64,000 nucleotides of DNA from contig NW_022985447.1 of assembly GCF_010093595.1 (NCBI RefSeq), positions 659,218-723,217 of the forward strand. The letters run 5' to 3'. Position 1 is the first letter of the stretch, and each line of letters opens with the position of its first letter. This document shows, piece by piece, positions 12,422 through 24,321 of the stretch. The DNA comes from Mytilinidion resinicola. Its lineage: Eukaryota > Ascomycota > Dothideomycetes > Mytilinidiales > Mytilinidiaceae. The position numbers were made by a program, and so were the translations under genes. The notes below the pieces were generated by a model. It searched no databases and had not been told where the DNA came from. It was given only the letters and a program-made list of their open reading frames with translations.

Positions 12422-14497
12422 ATGTTGCCATCCGTGATATCTCTTCTATATCTATTACAACTTGTTTCGTCTCTCCCTCATGCCCCCTCAATTCTTTCTC
12501 CTCGGGGCGATGTTGTTGAATGGACTGCCCTAGGTGACAGTTACGCTTCAGGAGTCGGCTCTGGCGAGTATGGAGCAAACAGTTACAGATGCCTGAGATA
12601 CGATCAAGCCTATCCCGTTCAACTCAACGGTGCAGATCTGGAACTTGGCGACAATTGGAAATTCAACAACGTTGTCTGTTCTGGCTCGTCGTCAGCGGAC
12701 GTCGAGGCATATCAATTCTATGACAAAGATACATCCGGTCAGCCGAATAGGCAGTATGGTAAGCTGAACCTAATTTTACTTCCAAGCTTATCGAGTGGCG
12801 CTCACATCATCTAGGAGATAGACCGGCGTTTGGCAACCCTACATTCGCAACAATGAATGTCGGTGGTAACGACATCGATTTCCCGGGGATCATATTCAAT
12901 TGCATCATTGAATGGCACATCCCCGGCGGTCCAGAGAAGAGAACCTGCGACGATCAACGAGCTTTTAGCTGGAATTTAATCAACGCCCCGAAACTCGTGG
13001 ATGATATCGACCATCTGATCCAGATGACTGTAACCAGGGGCCGAAAAGGCACTGTCGGCGACAAATTCAAGCTATACGTGGCTGGTTTCGGGGAGTTCTT
13101 CAACTGGGACGACCCTGCCTGCGATACGGTTACTTTGTAAGTATAGATTTTGAGTTCTCCGTCGTCTCTTCTAATACATCCATAGCGCTCGATCTGCCAA
13201 TCCTGTCGACGACGGGAAAGACCACGTGAAGATGACTTCAGCAATCCGCCAAGACTTCAATGCTATGAGCCGTGGCCTCAATGCTGCAATCAAAGCGGCC
13301 GTGGACAGAAATTCGGCCAATGGCGTCAAGTTCATCGATATCCAACAAGGAGGTCCGGGCCTGGATACACACCGCTTCTGCGAAAAGGATGCCAATGAAC
13401 CCAATCAGTAAGTTGTTCATTATCTCTAATAGCAGATATCAGCTAATAGTCTCCAGGAATAATCCGAAGCTATGGTTCTGGCATTATCCATACAACGAGC
13501 CCGAGGATCCAACCGTTGACAAAGTTCTGTCCGACGCATATGCCAAGACTACCCCTGGCATGTCCGCAGATGACATCAATAAGAAATGGCCGATGCAAAA
13601 CGATCTGTTTGAAGCTGTTCTCGCTAATGTTGACCCGGGCGCAGAGGGTCTTCTAGATCCCATTTGGAGAGCCGCGGGAAATCGCTTCAAAGTGTTCCAC
13701 CCGCAGCCAGCTTTCCACACTGTTATAAAGGACCTCATCCTGGCTGAGTGGAAAGCAGATCGTGACGTTGACTCCGCTCCCCCAACTCCACCTGCGGGAC
13801 AAGACAAGGTCCAGTGCCATGGCATCAATGGCGACGTCTGGATCATGCACCGCGACACCGCCGCCCAGAACATCAAGGACTTCTGCGCCCAAGCTAGCAA
13901 GTCGGTCGAGTAAGTAACCTCCTCTCAGCGAACACCCCCGCTCTTCTGCTAACGATATTGCTCAGATACAACGACGGAACCGTCGACCAGCTGCGTCTTT
14001 CCGTCGACTTCCCCAGCGACGAGAGCCAAGGCACCGATAAAGCCCCCGACTGCGCAGGCCGCATCACGCGCGCCATCCTCGACGGCTGCGACGGCAATGA
14101 CCCCATCAACAACCCGCACAACTACAAGTTTGGCGGCACCTTCACCAGCGCCGACGGGTGGGTGTACAAGCTCGAAGCGCTCTCCCAGCAAGTCAACGAC
14201 CTCTCGTGCGACGTGTCGTACAAGTTCGTATATGACGGGTTCGAGATCCGCGGGAAGAACTGGCCCGACGCGACGTTCGGCGCTAATGGGGAGGGTTTGA
14301 AGAAGCAGCTGGATGGGTGCGGCGCGGTGACGGATTGGGGCTTCGAGTGGACGCCGAATGATGTCAAGTTCCAGTGGTATGCGCATGGGCACTTGCCTAT
14401 TGGGACCAAGGCGTGTGTTGGGAGGGCTGCGAAGTCTGCGGGTGCTTCGGGGGATGGTAATTGTCATGGGGCTGGGAAGAGGAGCGTGGAGTGGTAG
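12422..14497 (+). CDS. secreted SGNH/GDSL-type esterase or lipase
   Basis: Five exons (12422-12758, 12815-13136, 13186-13407, 13457-13909, 13966-14497) encode 621 residues with a clear signal peptide (MLPSVISLLYLLQLVSS). SGNH hydrolases are esterases with a Ser-Asp/His pair and Gly/Asn oxyanion residues. Block I is TALGDSYASGVGSG (catalytic Ser in GDS), the block III Asn is in NVGGNDIDF, and the catalytic His region is probably FHPQPAFHTVIKDLIL. Paired cysteines around YRCLRYDQAYP resemble the actinobacterial secreted lipase type. After the hydrolase core (to about residue 430) there is an extra roughly 190-residue cysteine-containing C-terminal region with no recognised fold, which makes the protein long for the family. 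The substrate is unknown. Confidence 0.87.
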
Positions 14498-14874
14498 GGT
14501 GTTCGCATTTTCTCTGTCTGTCAGCGCGTGTACTTCTGGGTGTTGTTGTTCCTGATGAGGCTTTGAGACGTTGGAGACGTCGTTTTCCTGGGAGTTGACT
14601 TTTCCTTCGCGTTATGTTTGGGTTATTTTCTAGGAGTCCTTCGATGGTGGCTTTTCAATCAGGTAGCAGGTCTATCACGAGCTTTTGAAAGCAAGCCTAG
14701 AACCTACTGCATCAAACTTTACATTGTGTGTTATTTGTAGCATCCTGCGGGGCCAACCCAAGGGGTAGGGAATAAGTACATGTAGACTCTCCTATTTGAC
14801 GCACCTTGTTCTCAAGTTGACAATTTGACCCAGATCTAGAAGTGATTACAGGCTCAGATCGTGCCCCTGGACTC
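14498..14874. other. 3' spacer between convergent genes
   Basis: A 377-bp spacer between the stop codons of the SGNH esterase and the amidase. No gene seen. Confidence 0.5.
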
Positions 14875-17254
14875 TCAAAATGCCGTCCGCCCAGTCTTGA
14901 CCTCAGCACAGAAGCCGGCGTCAGCGCACGCCTTGATGAACTCCATGAGCGCCAAGTCACAGCCACGGTGAGCGACGAAGTTTAGCGTGATAGCGAGTTG
15001 CTCTTCAACCTGCGCCATGTCAGTATTACGCGGAGCACTCCGCTAAACGTCTGCTATAGACACTCACATGCGAAATCTCACTCATGTAGGGGATCTGACC
15101 AATGGGCACGGTAATGTCCGTAGTCTACACATGTCATATTAGCAACATAAAGCATCGTTGGATGACAAAAGCCCTACATGTGCGAACGGTGCTATCGACG
15201 CCCCACGCATAGCGCCCGCGAAGTCGGGGAAGTACTGCGGAGGTCAGCTGAAGCTAAAGGTGTTGTACATGAGTACACTAACGTCTAGAGTGCGGTCGCG
15301 GTACTCAGGCACACCACCACCGGTATCCGCAATCTGGTAAATCCACAGTCCGTCCGAACAAGTGTCATTATTCCCGGTGATGACATGCTGCAGCATAGTT
15401 AGCCAATAACTTTCGGCAGTCTACTCGGCTTTCATAGGCCTCGTCATGCAGCCTAGGTGACTGACATTATTGATGAAATCAGTGAACTCCCAAGCTCTCT
15501 CCGTATTCTCATCGTAATATTCTTTCGTATACGTTGGGCTCTCAGCCCATGGCGTCCTCACGCTCACATCAAGCTCTGGATATCGGCCTCCAAAGGCCTT
15601 GCCATAGTCTTCCACAAACTGCCTCCCCATGGTTGCCCAATTATCGTATATGTCTAGTGAGCTGACGTTCGTTGTCCAGTCGCCCATGGTGCCGTTGTAG
15701 CCAATGACTTCCTGGAAGATCTGGCTCGTGTTCTGATATTCGATAGTCATGCCTAGTGCGTTGGTGACGTTCGCAATCCAAGTGTCAATGAGAGTTTGAG
15801 CCGCGCTAGAATTTACAGGGAACCATTCGATAGGATATATGATCTTCTTGGGGTAGGTGAAGGGGCCGGGAGCCAAAGCGGCATTTCCCTGGCCTTCCCA
15901 GACATTCGCGATTGCTTGGGCTGGTGCATAATTAGTTGGCGACATGGCGGCGGTTTGATAGATGAGAAACTTACCGAGAATTGGATCGCGGGTAAGGAAA
16001 CCAACGGAATCTAATGTGATGGCGCTGGTGATGATGCCCTCGACTTCCACGGCCCTCCAGGTTGTTCGCAAACTTCCAGTTGTTAGCAACGTTCGCAGTA
16101 TATTCATGAGAGAAGGAGCATACCCGTAAACTCCCGCTCGGTCGGCAGGGTTTCTCACACTCCCAAGTGTATCAGTCCCAGTTGTGAAATCCAACTCAGG
16201 GTACGCAGCGATAGCAGCTGCACTTCCATAACTAGAGGCGGAGAGCCCAAGATAGCCATCAGCCCGAGGGTTCCAAGAATAGGGTATATCGTCATTCTGG
16301 TCTCGCCAAGCTCCCCATGCGAATGTGGCACTCTTCGTCTTACCCACAGGTACTGCTCCCAGTGCAATCAACTTAGCCATGGCGGGCGCCGTCTCGTTCT
16401 TGGGCGTGTTGTAAAGCCGTGCATATTCACGTGATCCACCGCCTGTGATTATGCCTTCGAGATCGATGATATCTTTGATCCCGAATCGGCGACCTGCGAG
16501 CGGATATTGCGCTGGGTCAAGGAGACTTGTATACAGCTTTGAGGGGTACGGAATCATAATTTCGTAATGCTCTGGATGCCAGATCCGCGCGTATGCGTAG
16601 GAACCGTCATCATTAGGGGTTACGCCGGCCATGAATGCATCGTATTGGTCGTAAAAGGTGCCATATGTTTTAAACAGCGATAGCGTTCCGGAATGAATTT
16701 TGCCCACGTATGGTCCAGGCGGAATGATCCTTGCGTTCTTGATTGAGTTACCAATCGAAGCTCCGCAAGATAATTGGCTGTCGATTAGGAGATATGGTAG
16801 CGACAATGACTTAAGATATGTAATCCCGGATTCGTCGAGTTTGGCATGCTTTATCAGCGAGATAATTTGAAGTCCTGCAATACTGTATCAGCAATGCACC
16901 TGAAGTATAGGCTATCGTTTAGCAATTACCAACAAGAAAGTCTACAGTATAGACATCGTCCTCCTTGTACTCCTTCAATGTGTCTTCAATGACACTTCCG
17001 GTGATGATGGTTGCATTCAATACCAGCACCGTGAAAGGAACAAATTCAGGCTCCCAATTACCCCCGCCCTGACCAATGCTGTAATTGCCAACAGCTGCTG
17101 ACTTTCCTGGAGAGGGAATATAGTACGGTCTCGTCGAACTGCCCAGCGAGTAGGCTATTGAGCCGTCGTAGTTGGTTAAGAGAACTTTGATGGGTGAAGC
17201 TATCCCAAATCCCCAAAACAGGGTGAAAAGCACGACCAGCCTAGTAAACTTCAT
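14875..17254 (-). CDS. secreted amidase-signature protein with Arp1-like N-terminal domain
   Basis: Eight exons (17254-16930, 16874-16124, 16072-15975, 15920-15466, 15387-15283, 15234-15178, 15124-15068, 15009-14875) give 660 residues. A second ATG at 17287 would add 11 residues; I prefer 17254 because it opens the signal peptide MKFTRLVVLFTLFWGF. The first 150 residues resemble the domain that precedes the amidase core in fungal Arp1-like amidases. The core has Lys in FGIKDIIDLEG, the serine-rich loop GLSASSYGSAAA and the nucleophile loop GTDTLGSVRNPA, where most relatives have GTDTGGS. The C-terminal part (TCSDGLWIY, then DITVPIGQIPYMSEIS, then HRGCDLALMEFI) lies on four small exons, so the gene looks truncated at 15421 if introns are ignored. 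The amide substrate is unknown. Confidence 0.85.
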
Positions 17255-18067
17255 TGTCTCTGCGATACCGACGTTCTTGAGTGCCATGCTCGCCAGCTTT
17301 GTATCTTGCAGGAGAGTCTGTCGGCAATCTTCTCATCGCCTCCTTAGTACCGCTCATTACTAGCCAACGTTGATAAAATGATAGCGCTACACTCGGCGCA
17401 GTTAGAGGGGAGGGGAAAGGCATTGGTACACGAATCAACTTCCATGACAGTGTAGTTACCAGGGCCAGAACAAGTGAAGATTCAGGACTTCTCGCCGGCT
17501 TCTTGGCCCCCGGCCGTCCCGAGGGAACGATAAGGTTTAGTAAAGGTGCAAAGAGCGGGATACTCGGGTGTGCCGGCACGCTGGAACCCTTCCGACAGCT
17601 TTGGGACTATAGACTGGCTAGGTCTTGTCACTAAGAGAGGCCTGCGAGCGAGGTGCAAGTGATGTTTGTTGTGCCTGTGTCTGGGAGCAGTCGGATGTAG
17701 TGACCGATGTCGCCGAGTAGTGCTAGTCAGTACGGGAACATTCATAGCACGTGACATCAGAAGCCGTCTGTACTCTATAATGGTCAACGTTCCTGGATAG
17801 GGCCTTGAATGGGCCTGCTTTCCCTCAATCAATCGAGAGGCACACTTTGACACGTGGTTATCGCGAGGAAACGCGTCTATCTGGCGCCACGCGACTTGGT
17901 GTCACGTTGCTGGGCTGAGCTGGGCTGGGACCCTTGGGACTAGCGCACTTTCTAATGCGCACTACAATTTAAGCTCCGTCCCGTTAGCCCCCTCATCAAC
18001 AAACGCGTAGACTCTTGTATAATTGTTCTGTGTTTCGCCGCGCTACTGCGTTATTCGGTCTGCCCCA
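17255..18067. other. divergent promoter region
   Basis: This spacer separates the amidase (minus) from the large gene at 18068 (plus). It contains no supported gene. A second in-frame ATG for the amidase lies at 17287. Confidence 0.45.
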
Positions 18068-21000
18068 ATGCCTCCCCAATGCAGAGCTTTCGAGCTCTCA
18101 GACCCGACGGCGAAGACGCCATGCGACAAGCCCGCAACATCCTCCGACGGTCGCCTGTGCGGATTCCATGCTAGGCAGTGTCACGGTATGAGACTAGAGC
18201 CTTTTCAAGTATCTTCATTTCCTCGTTCGCTATGCTGATGCTTCTATTCTACAAGCGTTGTACAAGGGATACAAGAGGAGGAATGCCCAACTCGACAATC
18301 TAGCCAACTTGATGCCAGCATATCTGGCCAGTACTAAAACTGCCCTTGTCAACCAGAATTTCGAGGATGTCGATGCCGAAAGTACACTAAGAGAGCTGCA
18401 CAGCTACCTGTTCAAGAAACAGAACATCCTCTCGTCCGTCATTCGTGGAAGAAAGCTACATCACAGCCATTTCTTCGCCGTCGATATGGATTACGGCCAT
18501 GAGAAGTATTTAGCCCAACTGCAGAAGGAGAAGCATACGATCGCACGGGCTCTAGAGAGGCTCGGACGGAGGACTGCTGAGATTCTTTACGCCAAGCGTT
18601 CTTGGTTTCAGTGGGTCCGCCAATGTCAGGATGATGAGGAGGCTCAGCGCGAGAACGAGAGCAAGAAAGTGAAATTAGAAGCACAGCTGTTCAGGCGGCA
18701 TCAAAAGGAGGTAACGCGGCATCAGAACGAGGTCAGGGCCAGGGAAAATCAGAAGCGCGCAGAGGCGTTCCTAAATGAAGTATACACGCAGAGACTCTCT
18801 GAAATGACCGAAGCGGAACAAGAAGAATGGGATCCAGTTCAGGATGTCGCTGAGGATGAGCGGGGCAGCTACATCGATCTCATCAAGTACTTTTTGATGC
18901 TGAAGGATTCAGATTCAGAAACCACTGAGGCAACCAAACTCAAGCAAGCAGGCAACAGCAACCGCACTGAAAGTGCACCTGCGAACCCAGAGGCTCCCAA
19001 AATATCGAAAGGTGCGAAAAAGAGGGGGAAAAAGAGCATGGCGGATCCCTCGAAAACAGACCCTGTGAAGACGAATCCTGCAAAGGCGAATCCACGATCC
19101 GGAAAAACGAACAGCACGACCGCAGAGACGGGCACAGGGGGTGGTGCTAGTAACATCGAAATGGAAACCCAGGCCCAGATCAGAAGTCGGCTGAGGGAAG
19201 GCGTTAAATATTATCGCGAAAAGGGCATGTATATTGCCGGCACCATTGACTCTCCGCTCAAACTGATAGAAAAATCGGCTCCTATGCCCGACAACGAAAT
19301 TGATCGCCTTCTCCAGGATATTGCCCAGATCAAGACGTTGCTGTTCTGTCGATTGCTACTATCCCATGCCAAACTTTTACCAGTGGCGTTACGGGTAGAC
19401 AGTATCGAAGAGTTTTTGAATGACGCGGAAGTCACGCTGGAGGATTTACGAGATCTCTGCCTGAAAGTGGAGCAGCCCGCGCTTCAGGAAGTCCGAGATG
19501 CGTGCGCTGATTTTGCGAGAGGGGATGAGGAAGAGGGTAGTCAAGAAGACGATAATACAGTAGAGGAAGAGGGAGACGAAGATGAAACTAGCTATGGGTA
19601 TCGTCCTCGAAAAGTAGCAAAACGTGATCGCTTAGGTGTTGGACATGTCTACCAAACGAAAAGGGAAAAGGCAATGATCAAGAAGCGACAAGAAGACCAA
19701 AAGATCTCGGGCCTGGATGATCCAGGGGCATTCATTGACTTTGGCATAATCACCGACGAAGGCAAATTCAGCAAAAAGAAAATGCGCATCAAGATCTGTG
19801 GCCATTATATCCACAATTACCCGAGCGAGAAAGCCATGAGCAGAGGAGGCTGGTTCCATTTCTGCGTCATCGCGAAAGACTCCGATTTGTAGGTGATTCT
19901 CGTCGACTTGTACACCTGCGCGCCTCTGTTCGGCGCGCTTCAATAAAGTTCCAAGCATCTTGATCGAACGTCAGGCTTGACACGGCAGGATTTACGAGGA
20001 TTATCAAATACTGGTAATCACTGCGATACCCATCTGGGATTATCGGAGATTGAGCCAACAGTCAAGAAGGATGGCTGGTTGACGGACATCAAGCAGTGGT
20101 GGGCATTCGTGCACACTAATCACTGCTATGATACTACATCGTCATCGCTTTCACAGACTAACGTATTTGCCAGGTTTGACGCCATTACTCTGTGCCGGCA
20201 TTGGGACGAGTTCTACGAGTTGAATGTCTTGGCCACATACCATTACTTTCCCGGTACCAATTGGATGACGTGGGTTGGTGATCGCTTGAGAAATCAATTG
20301 ATGACTTTGGTACGTCTTCAAATGTTTCTGAAACCACAATCCTAACCTTGCTACAGGGCTTCATCCCGTATGTCCAGAACGACGCCGCGGACGAGTACAC
20401 AACGTACTATCAGTCACCACGACGTCAAGGCCGACGATCGCATCATGTTGCGGAGATGAGGTATGGGTCCCCTATCAAAATCTTGAACGGCACTGCTGAT
20501 ACCAGAAACAGAAACTTTATCTGCGGCCATGTCAAGCGTAACGATGCAGCGAGCCGCCGGCTCATACAATACCTTTCAATGGAGACATCACAGGTTATTG
20601 TTCTTGTCCGTGACGCGAGGACTGGCCGCGTACTAGTCACACCTCCAGATGATCAACTTTGGCTAGTCCGCGAAAAGATGGGGCTTGGAAGAGCTTCAAA
20701 GAACGACTACCACGTGCTCCGATCTGTTGGTCCCGAGTTCTTTGAAGAGATGGATGGCTATCGACGATGGCATTTTGGATTCACGGACTACTATGATATC
20801 TATCTCTGGGATGCCGAAGCTGGCGAGCCATATCCTCGCTTGTACAACAAACTTCGTCAAGTGAGCCGCATTTTTTTGCAAGCCGTACTCTGACTCAAAA
20901 GCTCTGTTTCTAACTTGGGTAGATGCTGCTTAAAGCACAGCGCTGCATTACACCTCTCGATTACTTCAAATTGGCAGGCCCAGTCATCAAGACTCTGACG

Positions 21001-23222
21001 AGGGACCGATCAACGATGAGAGCACGTACGATCAAGCCCGGTGAAGTTGTACAGAGCATCTGGGATGAGATTCACCACCCTGAAACGCGCATGCGAGCCG
21101 TGGATCTGAACGGCCGGGAGGTAAACATTGAGGACTCTCTGATGAGTTATCTCTACAATGAGGCAGACGTACTTGAGGACCAAATTCTATTCCCTGAAGA
21201 AGTCTTACAAAACAGGAAGAACGAGTTGTTTAGGGATAACCCAAGTGAAATACAAAAATTTGAGCGCGGGCCGCCCGGCGACATTCGAAGATTTGTCTAC
21301 GACTTGGATACCGACGATGAATTGTCCGATGATGAAGATCATCTTAGGATCACGGAGGGGCAATCTCTGTCATGTTCCTCTCAAGAAGGAGATCCGAAAG
21401 AAGACAACGACGACGAGTGGACTGACGAGAGCGATGAATCGTCCATGGGCGAGGACCAAGAAAAGGCCCTGATTCGTTTTGAATATGAATTCAAGGAGTC
21501 TCTTGCTAAGGGTGTTAAGGAAGATCGCATGCGAGATCTCGCGAAACCACTGTTGGACGCCACAATTCGCTGGCCATCCGCTGATACTAGCATGATCGAC
21601 GCGGATATGATGGCGATAATGCGATTAAGCCTTAGTAAGACTGACAAAGACTACAGCGATACCAGTGAAGAGACCATGAGGAAAGAGTGGATGCGATTCA
21701 TGGATCGCGAAAAGTCTAAGAGTAAGTTCAGTCCAGCTACACTGTCTCGTCATAGGTCTGCATACACTTTTATGTCATTGTTTGAAGTGCCTCGATACCT
21801 TTTCAGACTTGGATGAAGCCTATATCAATTTATGGGCTTCTCTTGGAAAGGCGTCGTGCCACACATACCTTTTGGCTTTTGCGAGTCTCTCGAAGCAATT
21901 CAAGCACTGGTGATGAAGTATATGCAGACTAATGACAAAGGACTGTATTCTCCGCGTTCATCACGCTGTAGCTAATGGATTCGCAGTTTTCAAGGACTGT
22001 TGGCACAAGGCTGATTTATCGCCCGGTGCCGCTGAAAATTACGCAGAACTCCTAAAAGTTGTTAGAAAAGCGGACGATTACTTGATGTCTAAGATCAACA
22101 TGGGCCCGTACGAGATGCTGGCATTCATGGGAATGGCCTCTAAAATCACACAGCATCGCCGCATTATCCCCGACGCCTTCCATGCATACGCTGCAATCTG
22201 CATGTTTTCCGAGACGACAGATTTCATTACTTTTGCCTCAGAGAGTTCTGGCCTAGATCTCAGTGAATCGTTGCTGCTAAAGCAAGCCGAACGAGCAAAG
22301 CATCCACCGAGCAGGAGAACATATAGGAGCAATAAGACGATTGACAAGGACCTTTTCAAAGCTTGGGACGATCTTTTGAGGGTCAATCGGAAGAAGCCTG
22401 GCCAGGCTGTCGATGATATTTACCCTCTAGAATGGGATATCGCCGTCAGGCCTATTGTGGCGAATCGTAAGTCATACTCATTGCGGCTGTTTCCCATACC
22501 TCCTCAATGGCTAACACTGACGGCGCCGTAGTCTACAAAGCAGGCGTAATCGCCAATTCGTACGCCGAATTTGTCTCCGGCCAGGCCGTGGCCATCGCTG
22601 AGCCCTCTCGTCCTATGGATCTTTACATTGACTGGCGCCTCGACGTAGACAGGCTAGTTTCCCCATTCTATACGGCCTTAGATTTTTAGGTAGTAAGAAG
22701 CTTGCTTTGCTGACGCTGTCAAGTTCTAGGCCCATTATTCCTGATCATCTTGAAGATCCTACCAAACTCACGCCAGAAACGCTGCTCGACCGTGCCAGCA
22801 AATTTGCGGCATCGAACCCCGGTGCCCGATTCTCTTTATTGCGTCTGTGGTCGGCACCGCACTTCTACCCTCTCATGATCGGCTATGACCGTCGCGCGTC
22901 CACGACTTTCTTGGACTCTGTGGGGCGATCTTGGGAATGGAAGTTTATACCAAAGGATATGCCCTGCTCGGAGTGGAGTATCCATAACTCTGCAAAAATG
23001 CGAATTGACCCATACAAGCGCCAGCTCGGCGATCAGGTGGTCCTGAAGAGGGATCTGTACCTTGTTATGGGGAAGGACGAGGCGGATTGCAGGTTGCGGA
23101 GTGCTGGGGTGACGTGGGCAGTGCAGACGGAACCCTGGCGACTGGAAGTGGATTTCTGGCGGAGCTTTGTTGGGGTCGATCTGAAGTTCTTGGAGGGTCT
23201 GGATAGGGAGTGGTTGGACTAG
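18068..23222 (+). CDS. very large conserved fungal protein of unknown function
   Basis: The gene starts with MPPQCRAFELSDPTAKTPCD and a Cys/His set (C...C...CGFH...C) that may bind zinc. Supported exons: 18068-18185, 18256-19888, 20174-20309, 20357-20460, 20506-20860, 20923-21721; then coding around 21807-21990; then to 22466, 22532 onward, and a last exon ending at 23222. The protein exceeds 1,400 residues. It has long charged coiled coils (residues about 130-250), a Lys/Ala/Thr-rich linker, acidic runs (DDEDxxxxEGDEDE) and a conserved block around LCRHWDEFYELNVLATYHYF. The end has RFSLLRLWSAPHFYPLMIGYD and GRSWEWKFIPKDMPCSEWS. From memory relatives exist across Pezizomycotina and are sometimes mislabelled as transporters, but there are no membrane segments. 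The frame between 21,722 and 21,990 and near 22,690 could not be resolved with simple introns. Confidence 0.72.
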
Positions 23223-24321
23223 CGGACTCGGTCACGTGACACCACCAGCTGGTCCACATACCAACTGCAGGCGTCTTTTGGTCTATGAGATTGGTAGAGC
23301 GAATGCAGACATGCAGTGTCTTCCTAGAAGCCTGGAACTTCGTTTGTCACATAGCGTTGAAATGCTTGGTCTGGCTCGTTGAGCATCTACCTGGACCTTC
23401 CATGACTGCATCCCAATCCAATCTACCGACCCCCTGAATAGCAGTAAGGGATCCATGGTCATGCTGAACCCTGCGGTTGTTAACATAGTTGAACATGTAG
23501 GTGAGTTTCCGCTGAAATCCATAGATGAGAGGCGCAAGGGCGCCGTTTTAAGAAATAAAATGATGACAGCTTGGCGAGCTGTGGGGGTGAATGGAGTCGC
23601 GTTGAAGATGGTGTGCGTTCTAGCGATCAATCGTTGCCGCCCGCGGCCAAATGAAACACTGCGTCGCGGTCAAGACATGCGCGATGCCGTCCATGGTAGC
23701 CGCCTTATGCGCTGCCCAACCAATTGGTGTTTGGTGAATGACACCCAATGGTGCTGAGGCCGTGGTGAATCATCTCCGCGAGAGCTGGGATCTGGTCCGG
23801 GCTGATCCCGTCGCAAAGCTTGGAAACAACACCTGCTTCACTCCGTCCACGCTCGCCGCTGCCAGCCTCTCGGTCCTCTGCCCGTCTGCCCTACTTTGTC
23901 GCCCGGCGCGGCCTTACGATGCGCCTCACCCTCGGCCCTTCACTGTGACGGTTGTGACGCGTAGCCAAGTCGCTGTTGTTGACAGCTGGAGGCCCACCGC
24001 CCGCCTGTTCGCGTCTGTCGCCCACGCCACCTGCCGCTTCAGCGCGCATTCCTGTCGTCCCCTACTCCATCTCCCTGGCCTTTCCTTTTGCTCTTTTGTT
24101 CGACTGCCGTCTTCCTTGGACACCACCATTCGCCTGTCATCGCGTTGGGAGTGTGATTCCGACATCTAATAATAATCACACGAGACATTTTTCCCGCACC
24201 CCCTCAACCGCCCGCGACCTCGGGACTCGATCGACCGCCGGTTCCACCACCACTCGACTCGGACAATATAGTCGCCAATCTGATGGGAAATTGACGACTG
24301 TACCATCGACTAACCGCAGTC
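23223..24321. other. upstream region of apsA, no gene seen
   Basis: The last 350 bp are rich in C and CT runs, as in a long 5' leader. Open frames across 23455-24169 have no motif and overlap in several frames. Confidence 0.45.

Noticed and set aside
15200..15470. Apparent in-frame stops making the amidase look truncated or pseudogenised
   Set aside because: Short introns with GTCAGT and GTTAGT donors, a CTAAC branch site and CAG acceptors remove both stops exactly in phase and restore the conserved C terminus.
12422..17254. Secreted esterase and amidase as part of a biosynthetic cluster
   Set aside because: No backbone synthase, tailoring oxidase or transporter is nearby, and the neighbours are housekeeping genes.
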